Below, in pieces: positions 1-5,910 of a stretch of DNA of 5,910 nucleotides. The notes beneath the pieces were generated by a model, which saw nothing but the letters and a program-made list of their open reading frames with translations, was not told the origin of the DNA and searched no databases. Within the stretch, counting starts at the first letter, position 1. Each line of letters starts with the position of its first letter. The position numbers were made by a program, and so were the translations under genes. The DNA is from DATNBT01 sp964579765 (GTDB lineage Bacteria > Acidobacteriota > Vicinamibacteria > Vicinamibacterales > CAVVIG01), in contig CAZOIK010000127.1 of the NCBI GenBank assembly GCA_964579765.1, positions 1-5,910 of the forward strand, in the 5' to 3' direction.

Positions 1-1145
1 AGGTCGAACGCCTCGATCGCCATCTCGTAGCATTCCTCGACCGACGACGGGATCAGCATGATGTGCTTGGTGTCGCCGTGCGAGAGGAACGCGGTCGAGA
101 GCAGGTCGCCCTGCGCGGTGCGCGTCGGGAGGCCCGTGGACGGCCCCACGCGCTGGACGTCGAAGATGACGGCGGGCGTCTCGGCGTAATACGCCAGGCC
201 CGCGAACTCGCCCATGAGCGAGACGCCGGGGCCGGCCGTCGCGGTCATCGACCGTGCGCCCGCCCAGCTGGCGCCGATGACCATCCCGAGCGACGCGATT
301 TCGTCTTCCGCCTGGACGATGGCGAACGTCGCCTTCCCGGTCTTCTTGTCCATCCGGTACTTCTTCATGTACCCGATGAGCGATTCGCAGAGCGAGCTGG
401 ACGGCGTGATCGGATACCAGGCGACGACGGTGACGCCAGCCATCATGCAGCCGATGGCCGCCGCGGCGTTGCCCTCGATCAGCACCTTCCCCGTCGTCGC
501 GTTCATGTGCTCGAGCGCGTAGGGGTCCTGCTTCGGCAGGTTGGCTTCGGCGTAGTCCCAGCCCGCTTTCAGGGCGCCGGAGTTGAGCGCGACGGCCTTC
601 GCCTTCTTGCCCAGCTGCTTGTTGAGCGCTTTCTCCATCAGCGCCGGATCGATCCCGAGCAGCTTCGCCAGGATGCCGTCGTAGATCATGTTGCGCACGA
701 GGCGGCGCAGCTTCGCGTCAGGACAGACCGGCGCGACCAGCTTGTCGAACGGCACCGGATAGAACACGAGATCGTCGCGCAGATCCTTCAGCTTCAGCGG
801 CTCGTCGTAGACGACCGCAGCGCCGGGATCGAGCGTCATCACGTCTTCCTTCGCCGTCTCCGCGTTCATCGCGACGAGGAAATCGACTTCCTTCTTCCGG
901 CCGATGTAGCCACGCTTGCTGGCACGAATGGTGTACCAGGTCGGCAGCCCCGCGATGTTGCTGGGGAACATGTTCTTGCCCGACGCCGGGATGCCCATCA
1001 GGAGGAGCGAACGAAGGAGCACGAGGTTGGCCGTCTGGCTGCCGGAGCCGTTGACGGTGGCCACTTGAATGCTGAAGTCGTTGACGACGCGTTGCTTTCC
1101 GGCGGAGCTTCGCTGCTGCTGAACCGCGAGATCACTCGGTGACAT
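1..1145 (-). CDS. korA: 2-oxoacid:ferredoxin oxidoreductase, fused gamma-alpha subunit (probably 2-oxoglutarate; KorA-like), 3' partial
   Basis: The frame reads from ATG at 1145 and runs off the left edge after 381 complete codons, so the C-terminal part is missing (fused subunits of this family are usually about 560-620 residues). It should convert 2-oxoglutarate and CoA to succinyl-CoA, CO2 and reduced ferredoxin, together with a TPP- and Fe-S-binding beta subunit. Residues about 24-205 look like the gamma domain, beginning FSIQVATVNGSGSQTAN. Residues about 225-381 look like the start of the alpha domain, with YPITPSSSLCESL at 244-256, QAEDEIASLG at 278-287, TATAGPGVSLMGE at 301-313 and RVGPSTGLPTRTAQGDL at 332-348, all typical of the family. 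The start at 1145 is chosen because TAAGGA lies 8 bases upstream; an ATG at 1149 is in another frame and stops after five codons. The family is clear, but 2-oxoglutarate as substrate is inferred from the adjacent sucCD; pyruvate or branched-chain 2-oxoacids are alternatives. korB is expected just beyond the left edge. Confidence 0.9.
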   Translation of the reverse strand, partial: MSPSDLAVQQQRSSAGKQRVVNDFSIQVATVNGSGSQTANLVLLRSLLLMGIPASGKNMFPSNIAGLPTWYTIRASKRGYIGRKKEVDFLVAMNAETAKEDVMTLDPGAAVVYDEPLKLKDLRDDLVFYPVPFDKLVAPVCPDAKLRRLVRNMIYDGILAKLLGIDPALMEKALNKQLGKKAKAVALNSGALKAGWDYAEANLPKQDPYALEHMNATTGKVLIEGNAAAAIGCMMAGVTVVAWYPITPSSSLCESLIGYMKKYRMDKKTGKATFAIVQAEDEIASLGMVIGASWAGARSMTATAGPGVSLMGEFAGLAYYAETPAVIFDVQRVGPSTGLPTRTAQGDLLSTAFLSHGDTKHIMLIPSSVEECYEMAIEAFD

Positions 1146-1149
1146 TCAT
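1132..1149 (-). other. Five-codon out-of-frame ORF overlapping the korA start
   Basis: An ATG at 1149, four bases upstream of the korA ATG, opens the frame MNVTE and stops at TGA 1134-1132, inside korA. It sits only 4 bases after the TAAGGA element, while the korA ATG sits at the more usual 8. It may be neutral, or ribosomes choosing it would be lost to korA. Function is unsupported; it is listed because it bears on the choice of start. Confidence 0.25.
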
Positions 1150-1151
1150 GC

Positions 1152-1175
1152 AGTCCTTACGAAAAGTCCTTACGA
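1152..1175 (-). repeat. 11-bp tandem direct repeat carrying two copies of the korA Shine-Dalgarno
   Basis: On the minus strand TCGTAAGGACT occurs at 1175-1165 and again at 1162-1152, separated by two T residues, so the period is 13 bases. Each copy contains TAAGGA, a good anti-16S match. The proximal copy (1159-1154) lies 8 bases before the korA ATG at 1145 and is the likely working ribosome binding site. The distal copy is 13 bases further upstream and could be a standby site or a simple duplication. Confidence 0.75.
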
Positions 1176-1180
1176 GACAT
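1157..1180 (-). other. Possible seven-codon leader ORF (MSRKDFS) before korA
   Basis: ATG at 1180 is followed by seven sense codons reading MSRKDFS and a TAA at 1159-1157, inside the proximal Shine-Dalgarno of korA. No strong Shine-Dalgarno precedes it. It would be on a transcript from the upstream promoter candidate (near 1232-1240) but probably not from the downstream one (near 1182-1209). Without conservation data it is only a possible short leader peptide and may be chance. Confidence 0.2.
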
Positions 1181-1181
1181 G

Positions 1182-1209
1182 ACAATAGAGGGTCCACCAA
1201 GGCCGTCAA
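1182..1209 (-). promoter_or_regulatory. Candidate sigma70-type promoter for korA (proximal)
   Basis: On the minus strand TTGACG (1209-1204, 5 of 6 against TTGACA) is followed after 16 bases by TATTGT (1187-1182, 4 of 6 against TATAAT). Transcription would start near 1175, giving a leader of about 30 bases that contains the repeated Shine-Dalgarno. The -10 is imperfect and the spacer is one base short of the optimum, so this is a prediction by eye. Confidence 0.4.
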
Positions 1210-1231
1210 ACTGAGGCAGGGGAACCAACTG

Positions 1232-1240
1232 AGTATAACA
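1232..1240 (-). promoter_or_regulatory. Candidate extended -10 promoter for korA (distal)
   Basis: The minus strand reads TGTTATACT, an extended -10 (TG, one base, then TATACT with 5 of 6 consensus positions). It lies one base after the hairpin that follows sucD. No good -35 is seen at the expected distance, where the sequence is GC-rich hairpin, which is compatible with extended -10 promoters. A transcript starting near 1225 would have a leader of about 80 bases. Its position suggests korA can be transcribed separately from sucCD. Confidence 0.4.
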
Positions 1241-1241
1241 T

Positions 1242-1274
1242 GCGGGCGCCGACGACTGTGGTCGGGGCGCCCGC
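1242..1274 (-). terminator. GC-rich hairpin after sucD, possible terminator or attenuator
   Basis: A perfect 9-bp inverted repeat, GCGGGCGCC at 1242-1250 and GGCGCCCGC at 1266-1274, encloses a further 4-bp stem (1253-1256 with 1261-1264) and a four-base loop, forming one long hairpin 17 bases past the sucD stop codon. On the sucD transcript it is followed by ATGTTATACT and not a clean U-run, so intrinsic termination may be partial. It could instead protect the sucCD mRNA 3' end while letting some transcripts continue into korA. Confidence 0.55.
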
Positions 1275-1290
1275 CTCGCGCGGTGGGATT

Positions 1291-2166
1291 TTAGCGGCCG
1301 AGGACTTCCTGGATGCCCTTGCCCATGTCGGCAGGGCTCTTCACAACCTTCACGCCGGCGGCCGCGAGCGCGGCCATCTTCTCCGCCGCGGTGCCTTTGC
1401 CTCCGGCGATGATCGCGCCGGCGTGACCCATGCGGCGTCCGGGCGGCGCCGTCTGTCCGGCGATGAACGCGACGACGGGTTTCTTGAAGTTGGCCTTGAT
1501 CCACGCCGCCGCTTCTTCCTCCGCCGACCCGCCGATTTCACCGATCATGATGACCGCGTCGGTGTCTGGATCCGCGGCGAACGCTTTGAGCGCGTCGATG
1601 TGCGACGTGCCGATCAGCGGATCGCCGCCGATGCCGATGCACGTCGTCTGCCCCATGCCGATGCGCGTGAGCTGGTGGATCGCTTCGTAGGTCAGCGTGC
1701 CGCTCTTGCTGACAATGCCGATGCGGCCTTCCTTGCAGATGTGTCCGGGGATGATGCCGGCCTTGGCCTTGCCGGGCGAGATGAGCCCCGGGCAGTTCGG
1801 GCCGATGAGGCGCGTCTGCGGACGCGTCTTGAGGAACGTCATCGCGCGCATCATGTCGAACGTCGGGATGCCTTCGGTGATGCAGACGACCAGCGCGATG
1901 CCCGCGTCGGCCGCTTCCATCACCGCGTCGGCCGCAAACGGCGGCGGGACGAAAATCACCGACGCGTTGGCGCCGGTGGCCTTCACCGCGTCGTGCACGG
2001 TGTTGAAGATCGGCCAGCCTTCGTGCGTCGTCCCGCCCTTGCCGGGGGTGACGCCGCCGACCACCTGCGTGCCATACGCCGCCGCCTGCTTCGCGTGGAA
2101 CGTACCTTCACGTCCCGTCAGGCCCTGAACGATCAGTCGCGTGGATTTATCGATGAATACGGACAT
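1291..2166 (-). CDS. sucD: Succinyl-CoA synthetase (succinate-CoA ligase) alpha subunit
   Basis: This 291-residue protein is essentially the family's usual length (E. coli SucD is 289). With SucC it interconverts succinyl-CoA, phosphate and NDP with succinate, CoA and NTP in the cytoplasm. The N-terminal CoA-binding Rossmann domain carries GLTGREGTFH at 15-24 and GPNCPGLISP at 122-131; the C-terminal ligase domain carries SKSGTLTYE at 153-161 and GEIGGSAEEEAA at 209-220. The phosphorylated active-site histidine is His248 in PPGRRMGHAGAI, and Glu210 corresponds to the E. coli glutamate (Glu208) that contacts the phosphohistidine. The start is ATG 2166, 13 bases after the sucC stop. Only a weak GGCGA-like element precedes it, so translation may depend on ribosomes arriving from sucC. 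The frame ends with TAA at 1291-1293, followed by a hairpin. All key residues are present; I see no damage. Confidence 0.97.
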   Translation of the reverse strand: MSVFIDKSTRLIVQGLTGREGTFHAKQAAAYGTQVVGGVTPGKGGTTHEGWPIFNTVHDAVKATGANASVIFVPPPFAADAVMEAADAGIALVVCITEGIPTFDMMRAMTFLKTRPQTRLIGPNCPGLISPGKAKAGIIPGHICKEGRIGIVSKSGTLTYEAIHQLTRIGMGQTTCIGIGGDPLIGTSHIDALKAFAADPDTDAVIMIGEIGGSAEEEAAAWIKANFKKPVVAFIAGQTAPPGRRMGHAGAIIAGGKGTAAEKMAALAAAGVKVVKSPADMGKGIQEVLGR

Positions 2167-2179
2167 AGCTGAGTCGCCG

Positions 2180-3340
<1,161 letters not shown>

Positions 3341-3358
3341 GGCGACAGGAAACGAACG

Positions 3359-3388
3359 ATGCTAATCGGCTTTCGTCCGGCACGTCAA
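3359..3388 (-). promoter_or_regulatory. Candidate sigma70-type promoter for sucCD
   Basis: On the minus strand TTGACG (3388-3383, 5 of 6) is followed after 18 bases by TAGCAT (3364-3359, 4 of 6). Transcription would start near 3352, leaving only about 12 bases before the sucC ATG at 3340, so the message would be almost leaderless. This agrees with the lack of a Shine-Dalgarno there. The same TTGACG -35 hexamer appears in the proximal korA promoter candidate. Confidence 0.45.
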
Positions 3389-3394
3389 CCGCAG

Positions 3395-3400
3395 TAAACT
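3395..3400 (+). promoter_or_regulatory. Weak candidate -10 element for sdhCA
   Basis: TAAACT (4 of 6 against TATAAT) ends 9 bases before the sdhC ATG, with no convincing -35 upstream. If used, transcription would start at or within a few bases of the ATG, giving a leaderless mRNA. That would fit the pyrimidine-rich, Shine-Dalgarno-free sequence before the start. GCTAAT at 3361-3366, overlapping the opposite-strand sucC -10, is an alternative with a leader of roughly 35 bases. Neither is strong. Confidence 0.2.
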
Positions 3401-3409
3401 TCTCCCCAC

Positions 3410-4096
3410 ATGTCACAACGATTACGAGTCTTTTCCTCCTCAGTGGGGACGAAGCTCCTCATCGGCATTACCGGCCTCGCGCTCTTCATTTATCTGATCA
3501 TCCACATCGCCGGAAACCTGCTGGTGTTCTTCGGTCCCACCGTCTTCAACCGCTACGCCTTCACGCTCGAAAGCAACCCGCTGCTCATCGTCATCGAGCT
3601 CCTGCTGCTCGCGGTCTTCCTGGTCCACATTTTCAAGGCCGTGAACATGTTCTTCAGGAACCAGGCGGCCCGGCCGGTGCGGTACGTGAAGAAGGAGGGC
3701 GCCGACTACACGAGCCGCAAGTCCTTCGCGTCCTCGACGATGATCGTCACGGGCCTCTGGCTCCTCGTGTTCGTCGTCATCCACGCCAAGACGTTCCGCG
3801 CGGGCTGGGGGCATGAATACGAGTGGGCGCCGGGCGGGCGCGACCTCTATCGGCAGGAACTGGAGACGTTCGCGAATCCGCTGACGGTTGGCTTCTACCT
3901 CCTCACGATGGCCGTCGTCGGCTCGCATCTGTGGCACGGGATCGGGAGCGCGTTCCAGTCGCTCGGGCTCACGCATCCCACGTGGACGCCACGCATTCTG
4001 GCCGCGGGCAAGATCATCGCGGTGCTGATTGCCGGCGGATTCATGATCATCGCGGTGTGGGCCTACATGCAGCACGGCGGGCAGGTGCACGTATGA
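3410..4096 (+). CDS. sdhC: Succinate dehydrogenase cytochrome b558 subunit (class B, diheme membrane anchor)
   Basis: This 228-residue integral membrane protein anchors SdhAB and passes electrons from succinate to membrane quinone. Five hydrophobic helices are visible at roughly 15-40, 56-80, 108-127, 159-180 and 198-220, the layout of the single-subunit b558 family (B. subtilis SdhC, Wolinella FrdC). Histidines in the first four helices, His32 (in HIAGN), His73, His125 and His173 or His176 (in SHLWHG), match the four axial ligands expected for two b hemes. No sdhD follows, as expected for this class. By family this points to menaquinone as electron partner. The start at ATG 3410 gives the usual short basic N-terminus MSQRLRVFSSSVGTKLL before helix I; an in-frame TAA at 3395 excludes a longer start. 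No Shine-Dalgarno is seen upstream. The stop overlaps the sdhA start, so the two are likely co-transcribed and translationally coupled. Confidence 0.93.
   Translation: MSQRLRVFSSSVGTKLLIGITGLALFIYLIIHIAGNLLVFFGPTVFNRYAFTLESNPLLIVIELLLLAVFLVHIFKAVNMFFRNQAARPVRYVKKEGADYTSRKSFASSTMIVTGLWLLVFVVIHAKTFRAGWGHEYEWAPGGRDLYRQELETFANPLTVGFYLLTMAVVGSHLWHGIGSAFQSLGLTHPTWTPRILAAGKIIAVLIAGGFMIIAVWAYMQHGGQVHV
4083..4096 (+). promoter_or_regulatory. sdhA ribosome binding site and 4-base sdhC/sdhA overlap
   Basis: AGGTG at 4083-4087, inside the last codons of sdhC, lies 5 bases before the sdhA ATG at 4093. The ATGA at 4093-4096 contains both the sdhA start and the sdhC stop TGA. This arrangement usually means coupled translation and supports ATG 4093 as the true start. 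Confidence 0.7.
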
Positions 4097-5910
4097 AGCT
4101 GGACGCAAAGATTCCTGCCGGCCCGATCGCGTCGAAATGGGACCGGCACAAGTTCGAGATGAAGTTGGTCAACCCGGCCAACAAGCGGAAGTACACGGTC
4201 ATCGTCGTCGGCACGGGGCTGGCGGGCGCGTCGGCGGCGGCCTCGCTCGGCGAGCTCGGCTACAACGTCCTCAATTTCTGCATTCAGGACAGCCCCCGGC
4301 GCGCGCACAGCATCGCGGCGCAGGGCGGCATCAACGCGGCGAAGAACTATCAGAACGACGGCGACAGCGTCTATCGCCTCTTCTACGACACGGTGAAGGG
4401 CGGCGACTACCGCTCGCGCGAAGCCAACGTCTACCGGCTCGCGCAGATGAGCGTCAACATCATCGACCAGTGCGTGGCGCAGGGCGTGCCGTTCGCGCGT
4501 GAATACGGCGGCCTGCTCGACAACCGGTCGTTTGGCGGCGCGCAGGTGTCGCGGACCTTCTACGCCCGCGGCCAGACCGGGCAGCAGCTGCTCATCGGCG
4601 CGTATCAGTCGCTCATGCGGCAGGTCCACGACAAGAAAGTGAAGCTGTTCCCGCGCCGCGAGATGCTCGACCTGGTCGTCATCGACGGCAAGGCGCGCGG
4701 CATCGTCTGCCGCAACCTCACGACGGGCGAGCTGGAGCGCCATGCCGCCGACGCCGTGATTCTGGCGACGGGCGGCTACGGCACGGTGTATTACCTCTCG
4801 ACCAACGCCGTCAACTCGAACGTCACGGCCGCGTACCGCGCCTACAAGCGCGGCGCCCTGTTCGCCAATCCCTGCTACACGCAGATCCACCCGACGTGCA
4901 TCCCCGTCAGCGGCGAGCACCAGTCGAAGCTGACGCTCATGAGCGAAAGCCTTCGCAATGACGGGCGCGTCTGGGTGCCGAAGAAGAAGGGCGACACGCG
5001 TCCACCCGCGCAGATTCCCGAGGACGAGCGCGACTACTACCTCGAACGCAAGTACCCGAGCTTCGGCAACCTCGTGCCACGCGACGTCGCGTCGCGCAAC
5101 GCGAAGCAGATGGCCGACGAAGGGCGCGGCGTCGGCGAGAGCGGCCTGGCGGTGTATCTCGATTTCACCGACGCCATCAAGCGCCTGGGCGTGGACGTCA
5201 TCCGCGAGAAGTACGGCAACCTGTTCCAGATGTACCAGAAGATCACGGACGAAGACGCGTACAAGGTCCCGATGCGCATCTATCCCGCGATCCACTACAC
5301 GATGGGCGGGCTCTGGGTGGACTACAACCTGATGAGCAACCTGCCCGGGCTGCACGTCCTCGGCGAGGCGAACTTCTCCGACCACGGCGCGAACCGGCTC
5401 GGCGCGAGCGCGCTGATGCAGGGGCTGGCCGACGGCTACTTCGTCATCCCGTACACGATCGGCGACTACCTCGCCGGCACCGCGCTGCCGAAGGTCTCGA
5501 CGGATCACGAGGCGTTCAAGGAAGCCGCTCACAACGTCCAGGAGCGCATCGACAAGCTGCTGAGCGTCAAGGGCAGCCGCGGCATCCGCGAAATCCACCG
5601 CGAGCTCGGTAAAGTGATGTGGGACGACGTCGGCATGGCGCGCACCGAAGCGAGTCTCCAGGCCGCGCTCACGAAGATTCCTCGTCTGCGCGAGGAATTC
5701 TGGAACAACGTCTCCGTGCCCGGCTCGCCAGACAACATGAACCAGAGCCTCGAGTACGCCGGCCGCGTGGCCGACTACCTCGAGTTCGCCGAACTGCTCA
5801 CGCTCGACGCGCTGCACCGCAGGGAGTCGTGCGGCGGCCACTTCCGCGAGGAAAGCCAGACGCCCGACGGCGAAGCGCTGCGCGACGACGCGAACTTTTC
5901 GTACGTCGCC
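4093..5910 (+). CDS. sdhA: Succinate dehydrogenase flavoprotein subunit (class B type), 3' partial
   Basis: The frame runs 606 codons from ATG 4093 to the right edge without a stop; family members are about 640 residues, so only a short C-terminus is missing. It oxidises succinate to fumarate on a covalently bound FAD and passes electrons to SdhB. The FAD dinucleotide-binding motif VVGTGLAGASAA is at 38-49. His72 in HSIAAQGGINAA is the expected covalent FAD attachment residue. Substrate and catalytic elements include HPTCIP at 266-271, the arginine of LVPRDVASR (Arg330), HYTMGG at 401-406 (His401) and HGANRLGASAL at 431-441 (Arg435). The C-terminal region has RRESCGGHFREE at 576-587. The overall form, including the long N-terminus before the FAD motif, resembles the class B SdhA found with single-anchor b558 enzymes. 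Fumarate reductase is possible because the families are closely related. sdhB is expected downstream, outside the window. Confidence 0.95.
   Translation, partial: MKLDAKIPAGPIASKWDRHKFEMKLVNPANKRKYTVIVVGTGLAGASAAASLGELGYNVLNFCIQDSPRRAHSIAAQGGINAAKNYQNDGDSVYRLFYDTVKGGDYRSREANVYRLAQMSVNIIDQCVAQGVPFAREYGGLLDNRSFGGAQVSRTFYARGQTGQQLLIGAYQSLMRQVHDKKVKLFPRREMLDLVVIDGKARGIVCRNLTTGELERHAADAVILATGGYGTVYYLSTNAVNSNVTAAYRAYKRGALFANPCYTQIHPTCIPVSGEHQSKLTLMSESLRNDGRVWVPKKKGDTRPPAQIPEDERDYYLERKYPSFGNLVPRDVASRNAKQMADEGRGVGESGLAVYLDFTDAIKRLGVDVIREKYGNLFQMYQKITDEDAYKVPMRIYPAIHYTMGGLWVDYNLMSNLPGLHVLGEANFSDHGANRLGASALMQGLADGYFVIPYTIGDYLAGTALPKVSTDHEAFKEAAHNVQERIDKLLSVKGSRGIREIHRELGKVMWDDVGMARTEASLQAALTKIPRLREEFWNNVSVPGSPDNMNQSLEYAGRVADYLEFAELLTLDALHRRESCGGHFREESQTPDGEALRDDANFSYVA

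Noticed and set aside
63..1142. A 359-residue plus-strand open frame covering the left gene
   Set aside because: The minus strand in this interval encodes an unmistakable 2-oxoacid oxidoreductase alpha subunit. The plus-strand frame is its shadow.
1157..1504. A 115-residue minus-strand frame extending from inside sucD to just before korA
   Set aside because: Most of it is an off-frame reading of sucD's 3' end and the hairpin. Only its last seven codons, from ATG 1180, were kept as a low-confidence leader ORF.
1240..2172. A 310-residue plus-strand open frame across sucD
   Set aside because: It is antisense to an intact sucD, is rich in Arg, Asp and His, and contains the hairpin and promoter candidates at its 5' end. 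It shows no sign of being a real protein.
3440..4108. A 222-residue minus-strand open frame across sdhC
   Set aside because: The plus strand encodes a five-helix membrane protein with heme-ligand histidines. The minus frame is charged low-complexity sequence produced by complementing hydrophobic codons.
4063..5841. A 592-residue open frame on the minus strand across sdhA
   Set aside because: It lies antisense to a clearly recognisable sdhA with intact FAD and catalytic motifs. Its translation is rich in Arg, Val, Ala, Asp and His without domain logic, as expected from the complement of GC-rich codons.

Overview
This is a high-GC, gene-dense bacterial window carrying five central-carbon-metabolism genes in two divergent transcription units. 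I see no mobile elements, CRISPR arrays, tRNAs or rRNAs. The gene mix is a ferredoxin-type 2-oxoacid oxidoreductase in place of a lipoyl 2-oxoglutarate dehydrogenase, an ATP-grasp succinyl-CoA synthetase, and a class B succinate dehydrogenase with a single diheme cytochrome b anchor. This, with the high GC, suggests a menaquinone-using, non-proteobacterial lineage. Acidobacteriota (for example Vicinamibacteria-like) is my best guess; this is inference from gene content, not a demonstrated placement.

Layout, left to right. Positions 1-1145 on the minus strand hold the first two thirds of a 2-oxoacid:acceptor oxidoreductase alpha subunit (korA-like, fused gamma and alpha domains), cut by the left edge. 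Positions 1146-1290 are a 145-base intergenic region with a GC-rich hairpin after sucD, two candidate promoters for korA, and a tandem repeat that duplicates the korA Shine-Dalgarno sequence. Positions 1291-2166 (sucD) and 2180-3340 (sucC) on the minus strand encode both subunits of succinyl-CoA synthetase as a sucC-sucD operon. Positions 3341-3409 are a 69-base divergent control region. On the plus strand follow 3410-4096 (sdhC, cytochrome b558 subunit) and 4093-5910 (sdhA, flavoprotein, cut by the right edge), overlapping by 4 bases.

Together the genes cover consecutive TCA-cycle steps: 2-oxoglutarate to succinyl-CoA (Kor, reducing ferredoxin), succinyl-CoA to succinate (SucCD, making nucleoside triphosphate), and succinate to fumarate (Sdh, reducing quinone at the membrane). 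In principle each step is reversible, so the set could also serve a reductive branch, but the sequence does not show direction. The expected partners korB (left of the window) and sdhB (right of the window) are not visible.

The protein-coding content is well known. The less ordinary parts are the intergenic regions, notably the repeated Shine-Dalgarno with nested tiny ORFs before korA, and the divergent starts with no clear Shine-Dalgarno before sucC or sdhC. I found no evidence of an undescribed system.
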